Notes: generated from the letters alone by a model not told the origin. A stretch of 64,000 nucleotides of DNA from Bacteroides sp. (GCF_030151085.1 NZ_JASLER010000035.1:60529-124528), one strand, 5' to 3'. Positions 1 to 9,527 are shown, numbered from the stretch's first letter. Translations and numbers: made by a program.

Positions 1-1177
1 TGATAAATGGTTTGTAAAGTTCAGCCGCCATCAATTTAGGAATACCGCACTCACCCATTCTCAGTTCAGGACCAACGACGATTACCGAACGTGCAGAGTA
101 GTCAACACGCTTACCCAACAAGTTCTGACGGAAACGTCCTTGCTTACCTTTCAAACTATCAGAAAGTGATTTCAACGGGCGATTGGCATCAGTCTTCACC
201 GCACTTGATTTACGGGAATTGTCGAACAATGAGTCAACAGCTTCCTGCAACATACGCTTCTCATTACGTAAAATCACTTCCGGAGCTTTGATTTCGATCA
301 ATCTCTTCAGACGATTATTACGAATGATAACACGACGATAAAGGTCATTCAAGTCGGAAGTTGCAAAACGTCCACCATCCAACGGCACCAACGGACGAAG
401 TTCGGGTGGGATAACCGGCACAATACGTACGATCATCCATTCGGGTTTGTTGCGTCCACGTGATGCACGGAAAGACTCAACCACCTGAAGACGCTTCAAA
501 GCTTCGCTCTTGCGTTGTTGTGAAGCATCGCTTCCTGCGCGATGGCGTAATTCGTAAGACAAAGCATCAAGATCCAAACGTGAAAGCAGATCATAGATTG
601 CTTCCGCACCCATCTTGGCAATAAATTTATTAGGATCGTTATCTTCAAGGAATTGGTTGTCTTTCGGCAACTTCTCCAATAAGTCCAAATATTCTCCTTC
701 TTCGAGCAAATCATATTGTGCTACCTCGTCGGACAATGCACCCGGCTGAATAACAACATAGCGCTCGTAATAAACAATAGCGTCCAGCTTCTTGGTGGGC
801 AGACCCAACAAGTAACCAATTTTATTAGGAAGTGAACGGAAATACCAAATATGAGCCACCGGGACAACCAATTGAATATGTCCCATACGCTCACGACGTA
901 CTTTCTTTTCTGTTACTTCCACACCGCAACGGTCGCAGACAATACCTTTATAACGGATACGTTTGTATTTACCACAATGGCACTCATAGTCCTTGATAGG
1001 ACCAAAGATACGCTCGCAGAACAAACCATCACGTTCAGGCTTATATGTACGATAGTTAATGGTTTCAGGCTTTAAAACTTCACCACTCGAATTCTCAAGG
1101 ATTTCTTCGGGAGAAGCCAAACCGATAGAGATTTTTGAGAAATTACTCTTTATCTTGTTATCTTTTCTAAAAGCCAT
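1..1177 (-). CDS. rpoC: RNA polymerase beta' subunit, N-terminal part (cut by window edge)
   Basis: Encodes the start of the catalytic beta' subunit of RNA polymerase. The reading frame opens at the ATG ending at 1177 (MAFRKDNKIKSNF) and stays open to base 1, giving about 392 codons, so the Mg-binding active-site loop and C-terminal two thirds lie outside. The N-terminal zinc ribbon is visible as cysteines C66, C68, C81 and C84, followed by the clamp region and the lid/rudder approach (GKQGRFRQNLLGKRVDYSARS near the left edge, split by the switch region). It lies 122 bp downstream of rpoB on the same strand, the usual rpoBC arrangement, separated by a long palindromic repeat. Identification is certain; only the 3' end is missing. 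Confidence 0.97.
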   Translation of the reverse strand, partial: MAFRKDNKIKSNFSKISIGLASPEEILENSSGEVLKPETINYRTYKPERDGLFCERIFGPIKDYECHCGKYKRIRYKGIVCDRCGVEVTEKKVRRERMGHIQLVVPVAHIWYFRSLPNKIGYLLGLPTKKLDAIVYYERYVVIQPGALSDEVAQYDLLEEGEYLDLLEKLPKDNQFLEDNDPNKFIAKMGAEAIYDLLSRLDLDALSYELRHRAGSDASQQRKSEALKRLQVVESFRASRGRNKPEWMIVRIVPVIPPELRPLVPLDGGRFATSDLNDLYRRVIIRNNRLKRLIEIKAPEVILRNEKRMLQEAVDSLFDNSRKSSAVKTDANRPLKSLSDSLKGKQGRFRQNLLGKRVDYSARSVIVVGPELRMGECGIPKLMAAELYKPFI

Positions 1178-1210
1178 ACTTTTATATTAATTGATAATTG
1201 AGAATTAAAA

Positions 1211-1300
1211 ATTGAAAAATGAATGTTGAGAAAATGAATGTTGAGAAAATGAGTATTGAGAACTACTATTTTTTAGTTCTCAATGCTCAATTTTTCAATT
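1211..1300. repeat. Palindrome with tandem 15-bp repeats in the rpoB-rpoC spacer
   Basis: Arms 1251-1265 and 1274-1288 (TTGAGAACTA/TAGTTCTCAA core, 15 pairs with one wobble) form a hairpin with an 8-nt loop. The unit GAATGTTGAGAAAAT occurs twice in exact tandem (1221-1235, 1236-1250), and the left arm is a third degenerate copy. Outer ATTGAAAAAT (1211-1220) can pair with the run next to the rpoB stop. There is no T tract, so it does not look like a simple terminator; it may be a processing or transcript-balance site, or an inserted repeat. Confidence 0.7.
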
Positions 1301-4300
1301 TATTCAAGGTTGATGCTCAAGCCCAAACCTCTCAACTCATGCAGCAATACGTTCAGTGACTCTGGAATACCCGGAGTAGGCATCGGTTCACCCTTCACGA
1401 TCGCTTCGTAAGCCTTAGAACGTCCAACAACATCATCGGACTTAATAGTCAAAATTTCCTGCAAAATGTGTGCGGCACCGAAAGCTTCGAGTGCCCAAAC
1501 TTCCATTTCTCCAAAACGCTGACCACCGAATTGTGCTTTACCACCTAACGGCTGTTGTGTAATAAGTGAGTACGGACCGATAGAACGTGCATGCATCTTG
1601 TCTTCAACCATGTGGCCGAGTTTCAACATATATGTCACACCTACCGTAGCCTGTTGCTCAAATGCATCACCGGTACCTCCATCATACAATGTAGTCTTAC
1701 CATAGCGAGGCAAGCCAGCCTTATCAGTCCATTCATTCAAATCATCCAAAGATGCACCGTCAAAGATAGGAGTAGCAAACTTCACACCTATACTCTTTCC
1801 GGCACGACCCAGAACAGCTTCAAAAATCTGACCGATATTCATACGAGAAGGCACACCCAATGGATTCAATACGATATCTACCGGAGTACCATCTGCAAGG
1901 AACGGCATATCTTCCTGACGAACTACACGAGAAACAATACCCTTGTTACCGTGACGACCTGCCATCTTATCACCTACACCGATTTTACGTTTCTTGGCAA
2001 TATAAACTTTAGCCATCTGGATGATACCTGCGGGAAGTTCATCACCGATAGTGATAGCAAACTTCTTACGTTTCAGTTCTGCATCAAGCTCTTTATATTT
2101 CTTAATGAAATTCATTACCAATGCACGAATCAAGTCATTGGTATGTTCATCTTTCGTCCAGTTACTTAACTGAATAGCTGTGAAATCCAAATCACTGAAA
2201 TCAGAAGCAGAGAATCTGGCACCTTTCGAAATAACGTCAGCACCCATATAATCTTTCACACCTTCTGATGTATAATTTTCAGTAAGCTTCAACAACTTAT
2301 TTATCAAGATTTTCTTCAGTTCGCCTACCTTTGCGTCAAATTCATCGTCAATCTTCGGAAGCAAAGCCTTGTCTGCTAACTTAGAGCTACGAGTTTTGAT
2401 GACACGAGAGAATAAACGTTTACCGATAATTACACCCTTCAAAGATGGAGAAGCTTTCAAAGAAGCATCCTTTACATCACCCGCTTTATCGCCAAAGATA
2501 GCACGAAGCAATTTTTCTTCGGGAGAAGGATCCGACTCACCTTTCGGAGTAATCTTACCAATCAAGATATCACCCGGTTCAATACGGGCACCTATACGCA
2601 CAATACCATTCTCATCCAAGTCCTTGGTAGCTTCTTCGCTTACGTTCGGAATATCGGAAGTCAACTCTTCCATACCACGCTTCGTTTCACGAACTTCCAA
2701 AGAATACTCTTCAACATGTATGGAAGTCAAAAGGTCTTCACGAACCACACGTTCGTTCAACACAATGGCATCCTCATAGTTGTATCCTTTCCAAGGCATG
2801 TATGCAACCAACAGATTCTTACCCAATGCCAATTCTCCATCTTCGGTAGAATAGCCTTCTGTCAATATCTGACCTGCTGTTACACGCTGACCCTTTTCAC
2901 AAATCGGACGAAGGTCAATTGTCATATTCTGGTTGGTACGGCGCCATTTAGGAATCACATATTCTTTCAAAGCAGGCTCAAAGCTTACAAACTCCTCATC
3001 CGCGGTACGATCATACAATATACGAATTGTTGTAGCATCTACAAAATCAATCACACCATCACCCTCAGCAGTAATCTGCGTACGAGAATCACGTGCTAAT
3101 TGACGTTCAATACCTGTACCGACAATCGGAGCTTCACTTCTCAACAAAGGAACTGCTTGGCGCATCATGTTTGATCCCATCAATGCACGGTTAGCATCGT
3201 CATGTTCCAAGAACGGAATCAAAGAAGCTGCAATAGAAGCAATCTGCTGAGGAGATACGTCCATCAGTTCTACTTCTTCCGGAGCAACTACCGGATAATC
3301 GGCATCCTGGCGTGATTTTACTTTATCGCGAACAAAAGTACCATCATCATTCAAAGGAGCATTACCCTGAGCAATGATCTTTTCTTCTTCTTCTTCGGCA
3401 GTCAGATATACTAAACCAGCATTAGAAAGATCCACCTTGCTATTGCTAACCTTACGGTATGGTGTCTCAATAAAACCTAGGTCATTTATCTTAGCAAACA
3501 CACAGAGTGAAGAAATCAAACCAATGTTCGGACCTTCAGGAGTCTCAATCGGACACAAACGACCATAGTGAGTATAGTGTACGTCACGAACCTCGAAACC
3601 GGCACGTTCACGAGACAAACCACCAGGACCAAGGGCAGACATACGACGCTTGTGAGTGATTTCAGCCAGCGGATTAGTCTGGTCCATAAACTGTGACAAA
3701 GCATTTGTTCCGAAGAATGAATTGATAACGGAAGATATTGTCTTGGCATTAATCAAATCAATCGGAGTAAAGACTTCATTATCACGAACATTCATACGCT
3801 CACGAATAGTACGTGACATACGTGCCAAACCAACAGCAAATTGATTAGACAACTGTTCGCCTACTGTACGTACACGACGGTTGCTCAAGTGGTCGATATC
3901 ATCCACATCTGCTTTCGAGTTAATCAACTCGATCAGATACTTAATAATTTCAATAATATCTTCTTTGGTGAGGACACGAACATCCATGTCAGTTGTCAGT
4001 CCCAACTTCTTGTTGATACGGTAACGACCTACATTGCCCAAGTCATATCTCTTTTCTGAGAAGAACAGGTTATTGATAACCTCGCGTGCACTGGCATCAT
4101 CGGCAGGATCTGCATTACGCAACTGGCGATAGATGTAAAGTACAGCTTCCTTTTCCGAGTTACTCGGGTCCTTCTGCAAGGTATTATATATGATAGAGTA
4201 GTCAGATTGGTTCGGCTCTTCCTTGTGTACGAGAATATTCTGAACGCCTGACTCTAATATAATGTCAACATGTTCCGGTTCAATAACAGTTTCACGGTCG

Positions 4301-5112
4301 ATAACTACTTCGTTACGCTCAATAGAAACAACTTCACCGGTATCTTCGTCTACAAAATCCTCAATCCATGTTTTCAAAACACGAGCCGCCAACTTACGGC
4401 CAACAATCTTCTTCAGATTTGTTTTGTTTACCTTCACATCTTCGGCAAGGTTAAAGATTTCGAGAATATCTTTATCATTTTCGAAACCGATAGCTCTTAA
4501 CAAAGTAGTTACAGGCAATTTCTTCTTACGGTCAATGTATGCGTACATGACATTATTAATGTCAGTAGCAAATTCAATCCATGAACCTTTAAACGGAATG
4601 ATACGGGCTGAATACAACTTGGTACCGTTGGCATGTACGCTTTGTCCAAAGAATACACCCGGAGAACGGTGAAGCTGGGATACAACTACACGTTCTGCAC
4701 CATTAATTACGAACGTAGCTTTATCAGTCATATAAGGAATAGGACCCAGGAATACATCCTGTATAACCGTATCAAAATCTTCGTGATCGGGGTCGGTACA
4801 ATATAATTTCAATTTAGCCTTCAAGGGCACACTATATGTAAGCCCACGCTCTACACATTCGTCGATTGTGTAACGCGGCGGATCAATATAGTAGTCCAAA
4901 AATTCAAGAACAAAATTGTTTCTTGTATCGGCAATGGGGAAGTTTTCAGCAAATACTTTATACAGTCCCTCGTTCCTACGCTTCTCGGGCGGAGTATCTA
5001 GTTGTAAAAAGTCTTTGAATGACTTCAATTGTACTTCCAAAAAATCCGGATATTCAAGCGGATTTTTAGTCGAAGCAAAATTAACTCTTTGATTTACAGT
5101 ATTTGAAGACAT
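1300..5112 (-). CDS. rpoB: RNA polymerase beta subunit
   Basis: Full-length 1270-residue beta subunit. The sequence contains the rifampicin-pocket region (FFGTNALSQFMDQTNPL followed by HKRRMSALGPGGL), the GPNIGLI segment, the catalytic-centre motif region (GDKMAGRHGNKG) and the C-terminal beta/beta' contact (GGKAQFGGQRFGEMEVWAL), all in the expected order. Length and order agree with Bacteroidetes RpoB. It follows rplL by 105 bp containing an attenuator-like hairpin and precedes rpoC, so it belongs to the rplKAJL-rpoBC transcription unit. I see no truncation or unusual insertion. Confidence 0.99.
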   Translation of the reverse strand: MSSNTVNQRVNFASTKNPLEYPDFLEVQLKSFKDFLQLDTPPEKRRNEGLYKVFAENFPIADTRNNFVLEFLDYYIDPPRYTIDECVERGLTYSVPLKAKLKLYCTDPDHEDFDTVIQDVFLGPIPYMTDKATFVINGAERVVVSQLHRSPGVFFGQSVHANGTKLYSARIIPFKGSWIEFATDINNVMYAYIDRKKKLPVTTLLRAIGFENDKDILEIFNLAEDVKVNKTNLKKIVGRKLAARVLKTWIEDFVDEDTGEVVSIERNEVVIDRETVIEPEHVDIILESGVQNILVHKEEPNQSDYSIIYNTLQKDPSNSEKEAVLYIYRQLRNADPADDASAREVINNLFFSEKRYDLGNVGRYRINKKLGLTTDMDVRVLTKEDIIEIIKYLIELINSKADVDDIDHLSNRRVRTVGEQLSNQFAVGLARMSRTIRERMNVRDNEVFTPIDLINAKTISSVINSFFGTNALSQFMDQTNPLAEITHKRRMSALGPGGLSRERAGFEVRDVHYTHYGRLCPIETPEGPNIGLISSLCVFAKINDLGFIETPYRKVSNSKVDLSNAGLVYLTAEEEEEKIIAQGNAPLNDDGTFVRDKVKSRQDADYPVVAPEEVELMDVSPQQIASIAASLIPFLEHDDANRALMGSNMMRQAVPLLRSEAPIVGTGIERQLARDSRTQITAEGDGVIDFVDATTIRILYDRTADEEFVSFEPALKEYVIPKWRRTNQNMTIDLRPICEKGQRVTAGQILTEGYSTEDGELALGKNLLVAYMPWKGYNYEDAIVLNERVVREDLLTSIHVEEYSLEVRETKRGMEELTSDIPNVSEEATKDLDENGIVRIGARIEPGDILIGKITPKGESDPSPEEKLLRAIFGDKAGDVKDASLKASPSLKGVIIGKRLFSRVIKTRSSKLADKALLPKIDDEFDAKVGELKKILINKLLKLTENYTSEGVKDYMGADVISKGARFSASDFSDLDFTAIQLSNWTKDEHTNDLIRALVMNFIKKYKELDAELKRKKFAITIGDELPAGIIQMAKVYIAKKRKIGVGDKMAGRHGNKGIVSRVVRQEDMPFLADGTPVDIVLNPLGVPSRMNIGQIFEAVLGRAGKSIGVKFATPIFDGASLDDLNEWTDKAGLPRYGKTTLYDGGTGDAFEQQATVGVTYMLKLGHMVEDKMHARSIGPYSLITQQPLGGKAQFGGQRFGEMEVWALEAFGAAHILQEILTIKSDDVVGRSKAYEAIVKGEPMPTPGIPESLNVLLHELRGLGLSINLE

Positions 5113-5158
5113 CTGTTAATGGATTTGTAGAACTTATTTTTAAATATATACACAAAAA

Positions 5159-5192
5159 GGTAAAGAACCCTTTTCACGAAGGGTTCCTTACC
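5159..5192 (-). terminator. Attenuator-like hairpin between rplL and rpoB
   Basis: Read on the minus strand, GGTAAGGAACCCTT pairs with AAGGGTTCTTTACC around a 6-nt loop and is followed by TTTTTGTG, the form of a partial intrinsic terminator. A second small hairpin (5197-5212, ACCTG/CAGGT) lies just upstream. In E. coli the rplL-rpoB gap also contains an attenuator that lowers rpoBC transcription relative to L7/L12; the same role here is inferred from position. Confidence 0.75.
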
Positions 5193-5217
5193 GAATTACC
5201 TGATTTACAGGTTAATG

Positions 5218-5595
5218 TTATTTAAGTTCAACTTCAGCTCCAGCTTCTTCTAATGTTTTCTTCAATGATTCTGCTTCGTCTTTAGCTAAACCTTCTTTTA
5301 CTACGCTAGGAGCGCCATCTACCATATCTTTAGCTTCCTTCAAGCCAAGACCGCAAGCTTCCTTAACGGCTTTAACTACCTGAAGTTTAGCTGCACCAGC
5401 GCTCTTCAATACTACGTCAAAAGAAGTTTTTTCTTCTGCTGCAGCAGCAGCACCAGCTGCAGGACCAGCAGCAACAGCAACAGCTGCAGCAGCAGGTTCA
5501 ATACCGTATTCTTCTTTCAGGATGGTTGCAAGTTCATTAACTTCTTTTACTGTCAAGTTAACTAATTGTTCTGCAAAAGCTTTCAAATCTGCCAT
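5218..5595 (-). CDS. rplL: 50S ribosomal protein L7/L12
   Basis: 125-residue acidic stalk protein that recruits translation factors to the ribosome. It has the N-terminal dimerisation helix (MADLKAFAEQLVNLTVKEVNELA), an Ala/Gly-rich flexible hinge at about 33-55, and the conserved C-terminal domain (KTSFDVVLKSAGAAKLQVVK ... GLGLKEAKDMVDGAP). Length is normal. It follows rplJ by 61 bp and is translated from the same message; the attenuator after it fits a need for more L7/L12 (multiple copies per ribosome) than RNA polymerase. Confidence 0.99.
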   Translation of the reverse strand: MADLKAFAEQLVNLTVKEVNELATILKEEYGIEPAAAAVAVAAGPAAGAAAAAEEKTSFDVVLKSAGAAKLQVVKAVKEACGLGLKEAKDMVDGAPSVVKEGLAKDEAESLKKTLEEAGAEVELK

Positions 5596-5656
5596 TTTTG
5601 TATGATTTTAATTGTTTAAATACTAAATAAATTGATTATAATTTTTTGTCCGAAAT

Positions 5657-6178
5657 TTACGCTTCGGTACGTTCACCAAGAGTCTTGAGAACTCCATGGA
5701 GGGTGTTACCACCTGATTGGAGAGCAGAAATAACATTCTTCGCCGGAGATTGCAGCAATGCAACAATATCAGCAATAACTTCATTCTTACTCTTGATACT
5801 TACGAGAGCATCCAACTGGTCAGCACCAACATAGAAGCTTTCTTCTGCATATGCAGCTTTCAGTCCCGGAATACCGTTTTTAGACTTATCTTTGATCAAC
5901 TTGGCCGGAGCATTAGCAACGTTGCAAAACATTACGGCAGTTGTACCTTTCAAAGAGTTATAAATCGGAGCAAAGTCTTCTTCCAGGCTTTCCAATGCTT
6001 TGTGAAGCAAAGTATTCTTAACTACCATCAATTTGATGTCAGCCTTGTAACACTCTCTTCTCAACGCGCTGGTAGCAGCAGCGTTCATAGCAGTAGTATC
6101 AACCAAATAGAAGTGACCATATTCTTTCACTGTAGCAGCAATCTGCTCAATAATCGTACTTTTATCTTCCTTTCTCAT
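5657..6178 (-). CDS. rplJ: 50S ribosomal protein L10
   Basis: 173-residue base of the ribosomal stalk; it binds 23S rRNA and anchors L7/L12 dimers. It begins MRKEDKSTIIEQIAATVKEY and contains the L10 core (LMVVKNTLLHKAL, LKGTTAVMFC), ending in the helix that binds L7/L12. It sits 15 bp downstream of rplA and upstream of rplL. In many bacteria L10-L7/L12 represses its own leader; the short rplA-rplJ gap leaves little room for a leader here, so any such control would have to act within the upstream gene. Confidence 0.98.
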   Translation of the reverse strand: MRKEDKSTIIEQIAATVKEYGHFYLVDTTAMNAAATSALRRECYKADIKLMVVKNTLLHKALESLEEDFAPIYNSLKGTTAVMFCNVANAPAKLIKDKSKNGIPGLKAAYAEESFYVGADQLDALVSIKSKNEVIADIVALLQSPAKNVISALQSGGNTLHGVLKTLGERTEA

Positions 6179-6193
6179 TATTACTCCGTTTTA

Positions 6194-6892
6194 TTAGATT
6201 TCTTCTACTGTTTTCGGGTCAATCTTGATGCCCGCACTCATCGTGCTAGAAAGATAAATACTCTTAATATATGTACCCTTGGCTGCAGTCGGTTTCAATT
6301 TATTCAAAGTAGAGATGAATTCTTTCGCGTTATCACGAATTTGATCAGCACTAAATGAAACTTTACCAACAGAAGTATGAACAATACCACTCTTATCAAC
6401 CTTGAAGTCAATCTTACCTTGTTTTACTTCTCTTACAGCTTTAGCAACATCCATAGTTACAGTGCCACTCTTCGGGTTAGGCATCAATCCTCGAGGACCG
6501 AGCACACGACCGAGTGCACCAATTTTACCCATGATAGACGGCATAGTGATGATTACATCAATATCAGTCCATCCACCTTTGATCTTTTCAATATATTCGT
6601 CCAGACCAACATAGTCAGCGCCAGCTTCTTTTGCAGCAGCTTCAACATCCGGAGTACAAAGCACCAAAACACGTACTACTTTACCAGTACCGTGAGGAAG
6701 TGATACAACACCTCTCACCATCTGGTTAGCTTTACGTGGGTCAACGCCCAAACGTACGTCTATATCCAGAGAAGCGTCAAATTTGGTAAAAGTGATTTCC
6801 TTTACCAGAGTAGCAGCTTCTTTGAGAGAGTATGCTTTCCCTGCTTCAATTTTTCCAGCAGCCAACTTTTGATTTTTTGTCAGTTTACTCAT
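6194..6892 (-). CDS. rplA: 50S ribosomal protein L1
   Basis: 232-residue protein of the L1 stalk that helps deacylated tRNA leave the E site. Visible family motifs are DVRLGVDPRKANQMVRG, the glycine-rich GALGRVLGPRGLMPNPKSGT segment and the C-terminal KSIYLSSTMSAGIKIDP. Length and order are standard. It lies 15 bp after rplK, forming the usual rplKA pair. L1 normally binds the rplKA leader to repress translation; I did not identify a specific L1-site mimic. Confidence 0.98.
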   Translation of the reverse strand: MSKLTKNQKLAAGKIEAGKAYSLKEAATLVKEITFTKFDASLDIDVRLGVDPRKANQMVRGVVSLPHGTGKVVRVLVLCTPDVEAAAKEAGADYVGLDEYIEKIKGGWTDIDVIITMPSIMGKIGALGRVLGPRGLMPNPKSGTVTMDVAKAVREVKQGKIDFKVDKSGIVHTSVGKVSFSADQIRDNAKEFISTLNKLKPTAAKGTYIKSIYLSSTMSAGIKIDPKTVEEI

Positions 6893-6907
6893 TCTAATTG
6901 AAGTTTA

Positions 6908-7351
6908 TTAGTTATTAACCGGGAACTCCCCTTTTACAGCGATACCCATACTACGAGCTGTACCGGCAACCATCTTCATGGCAGCTTCTACAGTGAAACA
7001 GTTCAAGTCAACCATTTTGTCCTGAGCAATCGTACGAACTTGTTCCCAAGTAATCTCGGCAACCTTCTTACGGTTAGGCTCAGCAGAACCACTCTTTTGC
7101 TTCGTCACTTCCAACAACTGGATAGCCACGGGAGGAGTCTTGATTACAAAATCGAAAGACTTATCTACGTAGTAAGTGATAATCACAGGAAGAATTTTTC
7201 CTGCTTTGTCTTGGGTTCTGGCGTTGAATTGCTTGCAAAATTCCATAATATTGATTCCCTTAGAACCCAATGCAGGTCCAACGGGAGGTGATGGATTTGC
7301 CGCGCCTCCTTTAATCTGTAATTTGATTAGTCCAGCAACTTCTTTAGCCAT
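6908..7351 (-). CDS. rplK: 50S ribosomal protein L11
   Basis: 147-residue protein of the GTPase-associated centre. The N-terminal motif GAANPSPPVGPALGSKGINI and the C-terminal rRNA-binding helix region (MVDLNCFTVEAAMKMVAGTARSMGI, split) are typical. The start MAKEVAGLIKLQIKGG is supported by family alignment. The 57-bp gap to nusG contains an imperfect hairpin (7385-7414, GAATACTACAG with CTGTACTATTC) that overlaps the nusG stop codon; this could be a processing site or a leader structure for rplK. Confidence 0.99.
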   Translation of the reverse strand: MAKEVAGLIKLQIKGGAANPSPPVGPALGSKGINIMEFCKQFNARTQDKAGKILPVIITYYVDKSFDFVIKTPPVAIQLLEVTKQKSGSAEPNRKKVAEITWEQVRTIAQDKMVDLNCFTVEAAMKMVAGTARSMGIAVKGEFPVNN

Positions 7352-7408
7352 TTTTTTATTGATTTATATATAAACATTAATGAAGAATACTACAGCGTAA
7401 CACCTGTA

Positions 7409-7951
7409 CTATTCTTTTTCAACTTGCATAAAGCCCAACTCGAGCGGAGTTTTCCGTCCGAATATTTTTACCATGACCTTCAGCTTCTTCTTCTCAGTGT
7501 TCACTTCTTCAATGATTCCACTGAATCCTGTGAACGGACCATAATTAACCTTTACGGTCTCGCCAACTACATACGGGATGTTCATTTCTTCACCAGCATC
7601 CTGTAATTCGTCAACCGTACCAAGTATGCGATTCACTTCCGACTGTCTCAGAGGAACAGGTTTTTCCGATCCACCTAAGAAACCTATCACATTAGGAGTA
7701 TTTCTCAAGTGATGAGCAACCTCACCCACCAGAGCAGCCTCCACCAAAACGTAACCAGGGAGATAACTTCTCTCCTTCACAATTTTTTTACCATTGCGAA
7801 CCTGATATACCTTTTCGGTAGGAATCAATACCTGAGATACGTAATCACCAAGGTCGCTGTTTTTAATATCAGCTTCAAGGTATTCCTTTACCTTAGCTTC
7901 TTTTCCGCTAATAGCACGCAGAACGTACCATTTCTTTTCAATCTCAGACAT
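7409..7951 (-). CDS. nusG: Transcription termination/antitermination protein NusG
   Basis: 180-residue elongation factor that binds the RNA polymerase clamp and links it to Rho or the ribosome. The N-terminal NGN domain starts KKWYVLRAISGKEAKV, and the C-terminal KOW domain contains VGETVKVNYGPFTGFSGII. Length is standard. It follows secE by 11 bp on the minus strand and precedes rplK, the almost universal secE-nusG-rplK order. Confidence 0.98.
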   Translation of the reverse strand: MSEIEKKWYVLRAISGKEAKVKEYLEADIKNSDLGDYVSQVLIPTEKVYQVRNGKKIVKERSYLPGYVLVEAALVGEVAHHLRNTPNVIGFLGGSEKPVPLRQSEVNRILGTVDELQDAGEEMNIPYVVGETVKVNYGPFTGFSGIIEEVNTEKKKLKVMVKIFGRKTPLELGFMQVEKE

Positions 7952-7963
7952 TTCTCCTTAATT

Positions 7964-8152
7964 TTAATGTGGATAAACAAATTCCATTAAATGTTGGAAA
8001 CAGAAGTCCATCGCGAATACTACCACTGCAATAAGTAGGGAAGCATATAAAACAACTACTGCACTGTTAGTAAGTTCAGAATACGTAGGCCACGACACTT
8101 TATGTACAAGTTCGTCGTAAGTTTCTTTAAAATAAGCTACAATCTTCTTCAT
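7964..8152 (-). CDS. secE: Preprotein translocase subunit SecE
   Basis: 62-residue single-span SecE: N-terminal amphipathic region MKKIVAYFKETYDELVHKVSWPTYSEL with the conserved VSWPT motif, then one membrane helix (about 30-50). It clamps the two halves of SecY in the SecYEG channel. The frame is open further upstream through the tRNA-Trp gene, but the ATG ending at 8152 is the real start because it matches the family N-terminus and lies just 14 bp after the tRNA. Confidence 0.96.
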   Translation of the reverse strand: MKKIVAYFKETYDELVHKVSWPTYSELTNSAVVVLYASLLIAVVVFAMDFCFQHLMEFVYPH

Positions 8153-8166
8153 TTCAAAAATATTAG

Positions 8167-8239
8167 CACGGGAGGAGAGGCTCGAACTCCCGACACCCGG
8201 TTTTGGAGACCGGTGCTCTACCAACTGAGCTACTCCCGT
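8167..8239 (-). tRNA. tRNA-Trp (anticodon CCA)
   Basis: 73 nt without encoded CCA. Acceptor ACGGGAG pairs with CTCCCGT; the anticodon loop CTCCAAA gives CCA; the T arm carries TTCGAGC. It lies between tuf and secE, as in many bacteria, and is probably cut out of the tuf-secE transcript. Confidence 0.97.
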
Positions 8240-8247
8240 TTGAACAT

Positions 8248-8278
8248 AATCAGTTCCCAGTACTACCGGGAACTGATT
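8248..8278 (-). promoter_or_regulatory. 11-bp perfect hairpin between tuf and tRNA-Trp
   Basis: AATCAGTTCCC and GGGAACTGATT are exact reverse complements separated by 9 nt. No T tract follows on the minus strand, so it is more likely an RNA-processing or 3'-protecting structure for the tuf message than a full terminator. Confidence 0.55.
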
Positions 8279-8292
8279 AAGATATTTGGTAA

Positions 8293-9477
8293 TTAGTCAA
8301 GAATTTCAGTAATCTGACCAGAACCTACTGTACGACCACCTTCACGGATAGCGAAACGTAAACCTACGTTCAAAGCTACCGGGTAGATCAATTCTACATT
8401 GATTTCTACGTTATCGCCAGGCATTACCATTTCAGTTCCTTCCGGAAGAGTAATTTCACCTGTACAGTCCATAGTACGCAGATAGAATTGAGGACGATAT
8501 TTGTTGTGGAACGGAGTGTGACGACCACCTTCTTCTTTCTTCAAAACGTAGATAGAAGCTTTGAATTTAGAGTGAGGCTTAATCTGACCCGGTTTACAAA
8601 GAACCATACCACGTTTGATAGATTCCTTATCGATACCGCGAAGCAACAAACCAACGTTGTCACCAGCTTCACCTTGATCCAACAATTTGCGGAACATTTC
8701 AACACCAGTTACAACTGATTTCTTATCTTCACCCAAACCGAGGATTTCAACTTCGTCACCTACATGGATAATACCAGCTTCGATACGACCAGTTGCTACA
8801 GTACCACGACCTGTGATTGAGAATACGTCTTCAACCGGCATCAAGAACGGTTTATCAACGTCACGCGGAGGCAATGGAATCCAAGTATCAACTGCATCCA
8901 TCAGTTCCATTACTTTATCTTCCCATTTTTCAACGCCATTCAATGCACCAAGAGCAGAACCTTGGATAAACGGAGTGTTGTCGCCATCGAATTCGTAAGC
9001 TGAAAGCAACTCACGCATTTCCATTTCAACGAGTTCCAACATTTCAGGGTCATCAACCATGTCACACTTGTTCATGAATACAACCAGTCTAGGAACGTTT
9101 ACCTGACGAGCCAACAAGATGTGTTCGCGAGTCTGAGGCATCGGACCATCAGTTGCAGCAACTACGATGATAGCACCGTCCATCTGAGCAGCACCAGTAA
9201 CCATGTTCTTTACGTAGTCAGCGTGACCCGGACAGTCAACGTGAGCGTAGTGACGGTTAGCAGTTTCATACTCTACGTGAGAAGTATTGATAGTAATACC
9301 TCTTTCCTTTTCTTCAGGAGCGTTGTCAATCTGATCGAATGACTTCATTTCAGAAAGACCTTTCTTTGCCAACACTGTAGTGATAGCAGCTGTCAACGTG
9401 GTTTTACCGTGGTCAACGTGACCGATTGTACCGATGTTTACGTGCGGTTTGGTACGTGCAAATTTCTCTTTAGCCAT
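8293..9477 (-). CDS. tuf: Elongation factor Tu
   Basis: 394-residue GTPase that brings aminoacyl-tRNA to the ribosomal A site. The G motifs are visible: GHVDHGKT (P loop), the effector region RGITINTSH, DCPGH, and NKCD. Domains II and III follow, with GRGTVATGRIEAG and the C-terminal REGGRTVGSGQITEI. It is flanked by tRNA-Thr(GGU) upstream and tRNA-Trp downstream, the tRNA-tufB type of context. No second tuf copy is present in the window. Confidence 0.99.
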   Translation of the reverse strand: MAKEKFARTKPHVNIGTIGHVDHGKTTLTAAITTVLAKKGLSEMKSFDQIDNAPEEKERGITINTSHVEYETANRHYAHVDCPGHADYVKNMVTGAAQMDGAIIVVAATDGPMPQTREHILLARQVNVPRLVVFMNKCDMVDDPEMLELVEMEMRELLSAYEFDGDNTPFIQGSALGALNGVEKWEDKVMELMDAVDTWIPLPPRDVDKPFLMPVEDVFSITGRGTVATGRIEAGIIHVGDEVEILGLGEDKKSVVTGVEMFRKLLDQGEAGDNVGLLLRGIDKESIKRGMVLCKPGQIKPHSKFKASIYVLKKEEGGRHTPFHNKYRPQFYLRTMDCTGEITLPEGTEMVMPGDNVEINVELIYPVALNVGLRFAIREGGRTVGSGQITEILD

Positions 9478-9527
9478 AGCTTTACTTGTTATTTATTTGA
9501 TTAATAATCAGCTTTTACATTGTTGTG

